The notes under the pieces were generated by a model. That model saw nothing but the letters and a program-made list of their open reading frames with translations, was not told the origin of the DNA and did not search any database. Of a stretch of DNA of 62,240 nucleotides, positions 16,994 through 24,526 are shown one piece after another; position 1 is the first letter of the stretch, and every line of letters begins with the position of its first letter. The translations under genes and the position numbers were made by a program. Source of the DNA: Pokkaliibacter plantistimulans. GTDB lineage: Bacteria; Pseudomonadota; Gammaproteobacteria; Pseudomonadales; Balneatricaceae. The stretch spans positions 1 through 62,240 of the forward strand of contig NZ_LAPT01000074.1 of NCBI RefSeq assembly GCF_003194385.1, written 5' to 3'.

Positions 16994-18211
16994 ATGCAAA
17001 AGAAAGCCCGCCGCTATGTGTTAAGTCTGGCGTTGTTGTTGCTGATCGCAGCGGCTGGCGTCTGGTTCTTTCGTGACTGGTTCGCGCCGAAGCCACCCGT
17101 ATTCGTCACGGTGCCGGTAGAAAAGCGTGATATTCAGGAGACCGTTTCTTCCACGGGTGTGCTCAATGCCTACAAGCAGGTTGATGTTGGCGCGCAGGTG
17201 TCAGGTCAGTTGCAGTCTCTGAAGGTCTCGCTGGGTGATGCCGTCAAAAAAGGTCAGCTGCTGGCAGTGATCGACCCGTCTGTGAAAGAAAACGATCTCA
17301 AGGATGCCGAAGCCGAGCTGGATAATGTGCAGGCACAGAAGCGTTCGAAACAGGCGGTGCTGAAACAGTATGAGCTGGAATACAAGCGGCAGCAGAAAAT
17401 GAGCCGTAGCGACGCCGCTGCCCAGTCCGATCTGGAGAGCGCCAGGGCCAGTCTGGACAGCACCAAAGCGGATATTGAAGCGCTGGATGCACAGATCACT
17501 CAGGCCAAGATTTCGGTCGATACGGCCAAAACAAACCTGAGTTATACCCAGATTCTGGCACCGATGGACGGCGTGGTGGTGGCCGTTGAAGCGGATGAAG
17601 GGCAGACGCTGGTCTCTACCCAGTCTGCGCCGACCATTCTGATTCTGGCCAATCTCGACACCATGACGGTCAAGGCGGAAATCTCCGAGGCCGATGTGAT
17701 CAAGGTCAAGCCGCAGATGCCGGTCTACTTCAGCGTGCTGGGTGATCCGGACACCCGTTACACCGCCAAACTGCGTTCTGTAGACCCGGCGCCGGAATCC
17801 ATTACAGATGATGATACCTCGGCGACCACCATCAGCTCTTCAGCCACCTATTACAACGGCCAGTTTGATGTGCCCAATCCGGAGCACAAGCTGCGTATCT
17901 TCATGACGGCACAGGTGTCTATTGTGCTGGGAGAGGCCAAAGAGGCGCTGGCTATACCACTGTCGGTACTGGGTGACAGCAAGGGACAGGGCAGGTATGA
18001 GGTGCGGGTGCTGGACCATGGCCATCCTGAAGACCGGGTGATCAAAACGGGCCTGAAGGACAACATCTATGTTCAGGTGCTGGATGGCCTTGAGCAGGGC
18101 GATCAGGTGGTGGTGGGTGACTCCCTGACGGCGGCCAAAGCAACCGCCTCTGAGGACAGTCACGGTGGGTTCGGTGGCCCCCCCCCGGGTGGCGGCGGCC
18201 CACGGGGATAA
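16994..18211 (+). CDS. macA: MacA-like periplasmic adaptor protein
   Basis: 405-residue membrane fusion protein linking an ABC exporter to an outer membrane channel. The N-terminal anchor helix spans about residues 8-26. The first lipoyl half lies near VSSTGVLNAYKQVDVGAQVSGQL, followed by a coiled-coil hairpin (about 95-180, rich in Ala, Gln, Lys and Glu). The second lipoyl half reads ILAPMDGVVVAVEADEGQTL, and a beta-barrel and membrane-proximal domain finish it. The tail is Gly/Pro-rich (GGFGGPPPGGGGPRG). macB starts 3 nt after its stop and an outer membrane factor overlaps macB, so all three make one export machine. PvdR of the PvdRT-OpmQ siderophore exporter is an equally good relative. 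Confidence 0.88.
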   Translation: MQKKARRYVLSLALLLLIAAAGVWFFRDWFAPKPPVFVTVPVEKRDIQETVSSTGVLNAYKQVDVGAQVSGQLQSLKVSLGDAVKKGQLLAVIDPSVKENDLKDAEAELDNVQAQKRSKQAVLKQYELEYKRQQKMSRSDAAAQSDLESARASLDSTKADIEALDAQITQAKISVDTAKTNLSYTQILAPMDGVVVAVEADEGQTLVSTQSAPTILILANLDTMTVKAEISEADVIKVKPQMPVYFSVLGDPDTRYTAKLRSVDPAPESITDDDTSATTISSSATYYNGQFDVPNPEHKLRIFMTAQVSIVLGEAKEALAIPLSVLGDSKGQGRYEVRVLDHGHPEDRVIKTGLKDNIYVQVLDGLEQGDQVVVGDSLTAAKATASEDSHGGFGGPPPGGGGPRG

Positions 18212-18214
18212 GCC

Positions 18215-20170
18215 ATGAGCAGAGCATTACTTGAAGTCACCGATCTGGAGCGCAGTTTTCAGTCGGGCGAAGAACAGGTGCGCATTCTCAAACAGCTGAA
18301 TCTGAAGATTTATGCGGGTGAGATGGTCGCCATCATGGGCGCCTCGGGGTCGGGCAAGTCAACCCTGATGAACATTCTCGGTTGTCTTGATCGTCCGACC
18401 TCGGGCAGTTACAGGGTCGACGGCAAGGAAACCGGCAGCCTCAGCAGTGATGAGCTGGCGGCACTGCGCCGGGATTATTTCGGCTTTATCTTCCAGCGCT
18501 ATCACCTGCTGTCCCATCTGGATGCCACCGGTAATGTGGAGATGCCTGCGGTGTATTCCGGCAATGACCGGCAGCAGCGTATTGCCCGCGCCGAGTCGCT
18601 GCTGGAACGGCTGGGGCTGGCGGATCGTACCCATCACCGTCCCAGCCAGTTATCGGGCGGGCAGCAGCAGCGTGTCAGTATTGCCCGTGCCCTGATGAAC
18701 GGCGGCGAGGTGATTCTGGCCGATGAGCCCACCGGCGCGCTGGACAGTAAAAGCGGCCATGAGGTGATGGCTATCCTGCGTGAGCTGCATGCTCAGGGGC
18801 ATACCATCATTCTGGTGACCCACGATGCCGATGTCGCTCGTCAGGCTCAGCGCATCATCCGTATTCAGGACGGTGAAATTCTGGCGGATGAGCCTAACCC
18901 CGAGGCGCCTGAGCCGGTGGCTGCGGCGCCTCGTGCAGTGCGTCAGCAGTCTAATTTCAGCCGCTGGAAAACGCAGCTCGGGCTGTTCATGGAAGCCTTC
19001 AAGATGGCCCTGATTGCCATGGCCACCAACCGGCTACGTACCATCCTGACCATGCTGGGGATCATTATCGGCATCATGGCGGTGGTCAGCGTGGTGGCGG
19101 TGGGGCAGGGGGCCAAACAGAAGGTCATCAACGACATCAACTCCATCGGTACCAACACTATTGATATCTATCCTGGCATCGGCTGGGGGGATATCCGCTC
19201 CAGTAAGGTGGAAACCCTGGTTCCGGCCGACCTTGCTGCCCTGCAGGCACAGGTGTATGTCGACAGCCTGACGCCGAACATCTCCGACAACCAGCAGCTG
19301 CGCTACCACGACATCGTGGTCAGTGCTGCCATCAAGGGCGTGGGGGAGGCCTATTTCCGTGTGAAAGACATGACCATGGCAAGTGGCCGGGCGCTGACGG
19401 AGTTCGACATCAAGAATCTGGCGCAGGTCGCGGTGATCGATCAGAACACCAGCAAGAAACTCTTTCCTCATGGTGGCAACCCGGTAGGGCAGACCATTCT
19501 CGCTGGCAGTGTGCCGGTCACCATTGTTGGGGTCGCGGCGGAGAAGGATTCGGCCTTCACCGATGAAAATCTCAATGTGTGGATGCCCTATACCTCGGTG
19601 ATGAACCGGATATCCGGTCAGCAGTACTTCAGCTCCATCACCGTGCGCGTGACGGATGGCATGTCCAATGCCATTGCTCAGGCTGGCATCGAGCGGCTGC
19701 TGACCACTCGCCACGGCACCAAGGATGTCTTTACCCGTAGTTCTGACAGTATTCTCAAGACCGTGGAGAAAACCACCTCAACCATGACGCTGCTGATCTC
19801 GGCCATTGCTGTGATTTCGCTGATCGTCGGCGGTATTGGCGTGATGAATATCATGCTGGTCTCGGTGACCGAACGAACCCGTGAGATCGGTATCCGTATG
19901 GCGGTCGGTGCACGGCAGATCGACATCATGCAGCAGTTCCTGATCGAAGCGGTGCTGGTCTGCCTGATTGGGGGCAGCTGCGGCATTCTGCTGTCATTCG
20001 GCGTCGGGGCGGTGTTCTCCTATTTTGTCAGCGCCATGTCCATGCAGTTCTCGGCGCTATCCATAATTTCGGCCTTTGTCTGCTCGACCCTGATTGGTGT
20101 GCTGTTCGGCTTTCTGCCCGCACGCAATGCAGCGCGACTGGACCCTATCGAGGCACTTGCTCGTGAATAA
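18215..20170 (+). CDS. macB: MacB-like ABC exporter (ATPase-permease fusion)
   Basis: 651 residues. The N-terminal ATPase has Walker [10 protein letters not shown] (42-50), ABC signature LSGGQQQR (146-153) and Walker [13 protein letters not shown] (166-177). After a linker a first membrane helix lies near 265-290 ([23 protein letters not shown]), then a large periplasmic domain and three helices at the C terminus, including the typical [29 protein letters not shown]. This layout is specific to MacB/PvdT-type mechanotransmission exporters, which push macrolides, heat-stable toxins or siderophores from the periplasm through the outer membrane channel. The substrate here is unknown. Confidence 0.92.
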   Translation: MSRALLEVTDLERSFQSGEEQVRILKQLNLKIYAGEMVAIMGASGSGKSTLMNILGCLDRPTSGSYRVDGKETGSLSSDELAALRRDYFGFIFQRYHLLSHLDATGNVEMPAVYSGNDRQQRIARAESLLERLGLADRTHHRPSQLSGGQQQRVSIARALMNGGEVILADEPTGALDSKSGHEVMAILRELHAQGHTIILVTHDADVARQAQRIIRIQDGEILADEPNPEAPEPVAAAPRAVRQQSNFSRWKTQLGLFMEAFKMALIAMATNRLRTILTMLGIIIGIMAVVSVVAVGQGAKQKVINDINSIGTNTIDIYPGIGWGDIRSSKVETLVPADLAALQAQVYVDSLTPNISDNQQLRYHDIVVSAAIKGVGEAYFRVKDMTMASGRALTEFDIKNLAQVAVIDQNTSKKLFPHGGNPVGQTILAGSVPVTIVGVAAEKDSAFTDENLNVWMPYTSVMNRISGQQYFSSITVRVTDGMSNAIAQAGIERLLTTRHGTKDVFTRSSDSILKTVEKTTSTMTLLISAIAVISLIVGGIGVMNIMLVSVTERTREIGIRMAVGARQIDIMQQFLIEAVLVCLIGGSCGILLSFGVGAVFSYFVSAMSMQFSALSIISAFVCSTLIGVLFGFLPARNAARLDPIEALARE

Positions 20171-21587
20171 CCCCATCAACAACGCATCATCTGTCACATA
20201 CCCCCTGCGTCTGCTCGGCATCGCCCTGCTGGCGTTGGGATTAAGTGGCTGCGCCGGGCTGGTTCGTACTGACTATCAACGGCCGCAGGTGGAACTACCC
20301 ACCCAGTGGACTGTTCAGCCAGACAGCGGAGACAAGGTACTGGCTGCCGGTCAGTGGTGGCAGGTGTTCAATGATCCGCTGCTGAATGAGCTGATCGAAA
20401 AGGCACTGCAGACCAACAATGATCTGGCGGCGGCGACGATCAAGGTCCGTAAGGCACGACTGCAGGCCGGGCTGGAGGCGACCAACCTGACACCGGACGT
20501 GACGGTCAGCGCCAGCAGCAGCAAAGAGCGGGATCTGAACTCAGGTACTGACGCACGCAGCAGCAGTACGTCCACCAGCCTGAGCTATGAGCTGGACCTG
20601 TGGGGCAAGCTGGCAGCCAGCCGCGACTCCGCCGAGTGGGAGGCCAGCGCCACGGAGCAGGACCGGGCAGATACCGCACTGACGCTGATCGGCACCACGG
20701 CGGATCTGTACTGGCAGATTGCCTATCTCAATCAGGCTATCCGCTCCAGCGAGCAGAGTATTGCCTACACCCAGCGCAGTCTGGAGGTAGTGCGGGTGAA
20801 ATACAGCGCCGGTGCCGTGACGAACCTCGACCTGCTGCAGGCAGAGCAGAATGTGGAAAGTCAGAAGGCGGATCTGGCCGACTTACAGCAGCAGCTGACG
20901 GAGGCCCAGAACGCGCTGGCGATTCTGTTCAATCAGGCTCCTGAACATGTGATGGCCACTCCGCAGCAGCTCAGCAGTCTGCCCATGCCGACCCTGCAGG
21001 CCAGTGTACCTGCAGCTGTGCTGGCGAATCGCCCCGATCTGCGTGCGGCAGAAATGCGCTTGCGGGAGTCGCTGGCGGATGCGGACAGCACCCGCGCCAG
21101 CTACTACCCGAGCTTCAGCCTGACGGCTGCGCTCGGTACCAGCAGTACGCAGTTGTTGAATCTGTTGCAGAATCCGGTCGCGACACTGGGAGCGGGGCTC
21201 AGTTTGCCCTTTGTTGAGTGGAATCAGGCCAGGCTGAACACCCAGATTGCCGATGCGACCTATCAGCAGGCCGTAGTGGCGTTCCGGCAGTCGCTGTATA
21301 GCGCCATGCAGGATGTGGAAAATGCCCTGTCAGCACGGAAGCACTATCAGCAGCAGGAGGCCGCACTGCAGCGCTCCTATGATCTGGCCAGACAGGCAGA
21401 GCAGGTGGCCGAAACCCGCTACCGGGCAGGTGCCACCGGCGTACAGGACTGGCTGGACCAGCAGGAGACGCGACGCACGGCCGAACTGGCGCTGGTCAAG
21501 AATCGCTACAACCAGCTGAGCAACATGATGACGTTGTATCAGGCACTGGGCGGCGCACCACAGGATCTGACCAGCAACGGCCAGTGA
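20163..21587 (+). CDS. Outer membrane factor lipoprotein, NodT/OpmQ type
   Basis: 474 residues from GTG 20163, which overlaps the macB end by 8 nt with GAGGC about 9 nt upstream. A lipoprotein signal ends at LGLSGC. Two repeated OEP/TolC-like halves follow, with typical stretches such as DYQRPQVELPTQW, YELDLWGKLAASRDSA, NLDLLQAEQNVESQKADL, NRPDLRAAE and ALGGA near the end. It should trimerise as an alpha-barrel channel spanning periplasm and outer membrane and dock to the MacA-like adaptor. The arrangement MacA-MacB-OMF parallels pvdR-pvdT-opmQ of Pseudomonas. Confidence 0.9.
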   Translation: MNNPINNASSVTYPLRLLGIALLALGLSGCAGLVRTDYQRPQVELPTQWTVQPDSGDKVLAAGQWWQVFNDPLLNELIEKALQTNNDLAAATIKVRKARLQAGLEATNLTPDVTVSASSSKERDLNSGTDARSSSTSTSLSYELDLWGKLAASRDSAEWEASATEQDRADTALTLIGTTADLYWQIAYLNQAIRSSEQSIAYTQRSLEVVRVKYSAGAVTNLDLLQAEQNVESQKADLADLQQQLTEAQNALAILFNQAPEHVMATPQQLSSLPMPTLQASVPAAVLANRPDLRAAEMRLRESLADADSTRASYYPSFSLTAALGTSSTQLLNLLQNPVATLGAGLSLPFVEWNQARLNTQIADATYQQAVVAFRQSLYSAMQDVENALSARKHYQQQEAALQRSYDLARQAEQVAETRYRAGATGVQDWLDQQETRRTAELALVKNRYNQLSNMMTLYQALGGAPQDLTSNGQ

Positions 21588-21614
21588 GTCTGATCTGAAA
21601 GTCAGTCTGGAAAT

Positions 21615-21652
21615 ACGGCCAGCACATTGCTGGCCGTCAGACTGCTGACAAA
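21615..21652. repeat. Left inverted repeat of the IS unit
   Basis: Pairs with 23191-23228. Stems are conserved between the two ends while the loops differ (ACATT against AGAGC, and ACTG against AATA). Confidence 0.6.
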
Positions 21653-21653
21653 G

Positions 21654-21678
21654 TCCTCGCCCTCGGGCGGGGACTTTT
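21654..21678 (+). terminator. Hairpin just inside the left IS end
   Basis: A GC-rich hairpin with an AGTCC..GGACT outer stem and TTTTT behind it, immediately upstream of the transposase start. It would stop transcription arriving from the macAB operon, as many IS elements do to limit transposase expression. Confidence 0.6.
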
Positions 21679-21690
21679 TATAATGGGGCC

Positions 21691-23034
21691 ATGCTAAAAG
21701 ACAGAGCCCCCACCCAGTCCGAACTGGAGTTTGTCTGTATCGACGAACTCGTCCCCGCCGATCACCTGTTGCGCAAGATCGACAAGACCATCGATTTCAG
21801 CTTCATCCATGAGCTGGTCAAAGACCTTTACTGCAGGGACAACGGCCGACCCGCGCTCGATCCGACCCGGCTGTTCAAGCTGCTGCTCCTCGGTTATCTC
21901 TACGGTGTGCGCAGTGAACGCCAGCTGATTCGCGATGTGCAGGTCAACGTCGCCTACCGCTGGTTCCTGGGTCTGAACCTCACCGACAAGGTGCCCGATG
22001 CATCAACGCTGAGTCAGAACCGACGCCGCCGTTTCAACGAGTCCGAGGTGTACCAGCAGATCTTTGATGAGATCGTGCTGCAGGCGATGCGTAAGAAGCT
22101 GGTATCTGGCAAGACGCTGTACACTGACTCCACCCATTTGAAGGTCAATGTCAACAAGAACAAGTGGATCAAGGCGCGGGCGGCCAGCTCAAGTCGAGAT
22201 TATCTGGAGGCATTGGATCAGGCGGTCGAGGAGGATCGCCTAGCTCACGGAAAAAAGCCCTTGTCGCCGCGCTCGAGCGAGCCCGAGATACGGGAGATTA
22301 AGCAGAGCGCCACGGATCCCGATAGCGGTTACATGGTGCGTGACGGCAAGCCCAAAGGCTTCTTCTACCTGGATCACCGTACCGTGGATGGGCGCTGCAA
22401 CATCATTACCGATGTTCACCTGACGCCCGGCAATGTCCACGACAGCGTACCTTACCTGGGACGCCTGGATCGACAGGCGGAGCGGTTCGGCTTCGAGATC
22501 CGATCGGTGGGGCTGGATGCTGGTTACTTCACGGCGGGCATCTGCAAGGGGCTGGAGGATCGCCAGATCTACGGCGTCATCGGCTACCGGCGGCCGACCC
22601 ACCGCAAGGGCTACTACTACAAGCGGGAATACCACTACGACGCCGGGCAGGATCGTTATACCTGCCCTGAGGGAGCCACCCTGATCTACAAGACCACCGA
22701 TCGCAACGGCTACCGCCACTACCGCTCAGACCCTGATCGCTGTTTGAACTGCCCACAGCGAGCGCGTTGTACCGGCAACGTGAAAGGGGAAAAGACGCTG
22801 ACACGTCATGTCTGGGAGTACAGTAAGGAGCGGATCGGCCAGCACCGCTTGAGCCCAGGAGGGCGACTCATCTATCAGCGCCGCAAGGAAACGGTAGAGC
22901 GAAGCTTTGCCGATGCCAAAGAGCTGCACGGTTACCGCTATGCCCGGTTCCGTGGGCTGGATAGAATGAAAGGCCAGTGCCTGTTGGCGGCGGCTGCGCA
23001 AAACATCAAAAAGATCGCACTCCTCACGGCCTGA
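21691..23034 (+). CDS. IS1182-family DDE transposase
   Basis: 447 residues, full length. The N-terminal DNA-binding region includes the family pattern near LDPTRLFKLLLLGYLYGVRSERQL. Catalytic acidic residues are recognisable in TLYTDSTHLK (first D), SVGLDAGYFT (second D) and ETVERSFADAKELHGYRYAR (E). A CxxC-type cluster (CLNCPQRARC) precedes the last block. The reading frame is intact, so the element could still be active. TATAAT lies 6 nt before the ATG, close behind the left-end hairpin. Confidence 0.92.
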   Translation: MLKDRAPTQSELEFVCIDELVPADHLLRKIDKTIDFSFIHELVKDLYCRDNGRPALDPTRLFKLLLLGYLYGVRSERQLIRDVQVNVAYRWFLGLNLTDKVPDASTLSQNRRRRFNESEVYQQIFDEIVLQAMRKKLVSGKTLYTDSTHLKVNVNKNKWIKARAASSSRDYLEALDQAVEEDRLAHGKKPLSPRSSEPEIREIKQSATDPDSGYMVRDGKPKGFFYLDHRTVDGRCNIITDVHLTPGNVHDSVPYLGRLDRQAERFGFEIRSVGLDAGYFTAGICKGLEDRQIYGVIGYRRPTHRKGYYYKREYHYDAGQDRYTCPEGATLIYKTTDRNGYRHYRSDPDRCLNCPQRARCTGNVKGEKTLTRHVWEYSKERIGQHRLSPGGRLIYQRRKETVERSFADAKELHGYRYARFRGLDRMKGQCLLAAAAQNIKKIALLTA

Positions 23035-23159
23035 GCCGCGGATCCCCTTAATGCCGTTCTCAAGCGCCGTTCTATCCCGGTAGAGCGCTGCTCACCTCCC
23101 GTATTCCCCGCCCCGCGCTTTGCAGAACTCAGCGGCGAAAGCGTTGAAGTACACGGCAG

Positions 23160-23190
23160 AAAAACAAAACCCCGATCAAAATGACCGGGG
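23160..23190 (-). terminator. Terminator downstream of the esterase gene
   Basis: Read on the minus strand, AACCCCGGTC..GATCGGGGTT followed by a T-rich tract. It ends transcripts of the esterase gene at 23236-24204. It overlaps the inner side of the proposed right IS end. Confidence 0.65.
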
Positions 23191-23228
23191 TTTGTCAGTA
23201 TTCTGACGGCCAGCGCTCTGCTGGCCGT
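23191..23228. repeat. Right inverted repeat of the IS unit
   Basis: Counterpart of 21615-21652. It ends 8 bp short of the esterase stop codon. Confidence 0.6.
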
Positions 23229-23235
23229 GTGGTTT

Positions 23236-24204
23236 TCAGGGTTTGCCGCCGTAGACAAATTCCACTGCCCGATTGATGGCTTCAGGCATCGCACTCATAT
23301 GGTTCTCGCCGGGAAAAATATGCAGGCCGAGCTGCAGTTTGCCGTCGCTCTCCGCTGCCTCTGTCTGCTGCAAGTCACTGAATAGCTGTTTGACGTTATC
23401 CACCTGCGCGCGCTTTTGCAGCATCTGCACACGTTCCGCTTTCATGCTGGCCGGGGCTGTCTGCTCTTCACTGCCAACGGTCAGCATCAGTGTTACAGGC
23501 TGGGCCAGAGCGGCAAGCCTGTCTGCAAAGCCGTTGCGCTCGGACAATACATAACGCTCGTTCCACCAGATCGACGGACTGGCTGCGACGTAACGCTGGA
23601 AAGACTCAGGGTGGGTAAACAGCGTGTGCAGCGTGAAAAGTCCGCCGTAGGAATGGCCAAACAGGGTTTGCTGATGGCGGTTGATGGCGAAGTGCTGCTC
23701 AATCTGCGGTTTCAGCTCCTGCTCGATAAAGGCCAGAAAGCGATCAGCACCGCCTTGCCGGGAGCCAGACTGATCACCGGTTTTGTCCATATTGGCTGCC
23801 GGTGGCGTGTAATCTTCGGCACGGGCTACCAGTTGCGCCTTGTCTCCTTCCGCCGCGGTAATGCCTACCACCAGCGCTCCGCGGGCCTGACCGCGCTGTT
23901 GCAAGCGCTCTGCCATCACTTTCCACAACGGGAAGGTGGTGTTGCCATCCAGCGAATACACCACAGGAAAGCCTCCTTCCGGCACTAGCGAGTCCGGCAC
24001 CGCCACCAGAATTCGGTAACTGCGGCCTGTCTGTCGGGAATCAATAATGAACTGCCGGGTGTTATCCAGCGTTACTTCAGGCCAGCTGTTGGCTGTTGGA
24101 GTATTGGCTGTGGCGGTTGACGGGCTATCAGCCCCGGCGAAGGTAGGATTGATCATAAGCGTAAGGATCACTGAGAGAGTGGTGCGAGTGAGGAAGCGCG
24201 ACAT
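23236..24204 (-). CDS. Secreted/periplasmic alpha/beta-hydrolase, siderophore-esterase type (IroE/Fes-like)
   Basis: 322 residues. A signal peptide (MSRFLTRTTLSVILTLMINP..FAG) is followed by an esterase D superfamily domain with nucleophile S185 in FGHSYGGLF and a likely catalytic His near 302 in PGENHMS. This is the fold of ferric-siderophore esterases such as IroE and BesA, which cut catecholate trilactone siderophores. A Fur-box-like site lies 54 bp upstream, supporting iron control. The frame opens at TTG 24237, but ATG 24204 has AGGA 6 nt upstream and starts a proper signal peptide. Other small-ester substrates remain possible. Confidence 0.8.
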   Translation of the reverse strand: MSRFLTRTTLSVILTLMINPTFAGADSPSTATANTPTANSWPEVTLDNTRQFIIDSRQTGRSYRILVAVPDSLVPEGGFPVVYSLDGNTTFPLWKVMAERLQQRGQARGALVVGITAAEGDKAQLVARAEDYTPPAANMDKTGDQSGSRQGGADRFLAFIEQELKPQIEQHFAINRHQQTLFGHSYGGLFTLHTLFTHPESFQRYVAASPSIWWNERYVLSERNGFADRLAALAQPVTLMLTVGSEEQTAPASMKAERVQMLQKRAQVDNVKQLFSDLQQTEAAESDGKLQLGLHIFPGENHMSAMPEAINRAVEFVYGGKP

Positions 24205-24526
24205 GGTCGTCCTGCGGGCAGCGGTATGAGTTATCAAGACTCACTACTATATGCATTTGAGAATTGTTATCAAAATAAACCCCGGTAATTGTCTGTTCTG
24301 ATTGCATCTCAGCGGGCTGTCGGCACCGCAGCTGGCTTTTTATCTGTTTTCGACCACGGTTTTTGTCCAACTGTAAAGATTCCTTGACGAAATCTTAGGG
24401 ATGGCATTTTATTACAGCCTGTTTCGTTTAGGTTTCGGATTGTAAGTGCTGTGACCTGCCACGAGGAGCGAAGAGCATGGGGCATCCCATGCTGTGCCAG
24501 ACAGTATCGAGGTCTTAGGGACAAGT
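24205..24526. other. Divergent intergenic region
   Basis: About 320 bp between the esterase (-) and the first DUF3857 gene (+). It contains a Fur-like box at 24258-24272. The remainder must hold the promoter of the downstream cluster, but no clear -35/-10 pair stands out. Confidence 0.5.
24258..24272. promoter_or_regulatory. Fur-box-like operator
   Basis: TGAGAATTGTTATCA on the plus strand (TGATAACAATTCTCA on the minus). It matches the 7-1-7 Fur consensus TGATAATnATTATCA at 12 of 14 positions. It lies 54-68 bp before the esterase start, a normal place for iron repression. Confidence 0.65.

Larger units (their letters stand above)
21615..23228 (+). mobile_element. IS1182-family insertion sequence (boundaries proposed)
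   Basis: The transposase gene at 21691-23034 is framed by a 38-nt imperfect inverted repeat (21615-21652 and 23191-23228, about 6-7 mismatches), giving a 1614-bp unit. That length fits IS1182 elements. Each end holds a long palindrome (ACGGCCAGC..GCTGGCCGT), a second small hairpin (GTCAG-N4-CTGAC) and, just inside, a GC-rich hairpin. No convincing target duplication flanks the outer edges. The outer parts might instead be terminators of the flanking convergent genes, so the exact ends are uncertain. Confidence 0.65.

Noticed and set aside
16668-17024. Two short open frames (minus 16668-16895, plus 16842-17024) in the gap before macA
   Set aside because: No ribosome site, unusual composition and no protein-like pattern; one overlaps the macA start.
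21655-21684. TATAAT at 21679-21684 as the transposase promoter
   Set aside because: No -35 at a workable distance, and it lies only 6 nt before the ATG, overlapping the terminator T-tract.
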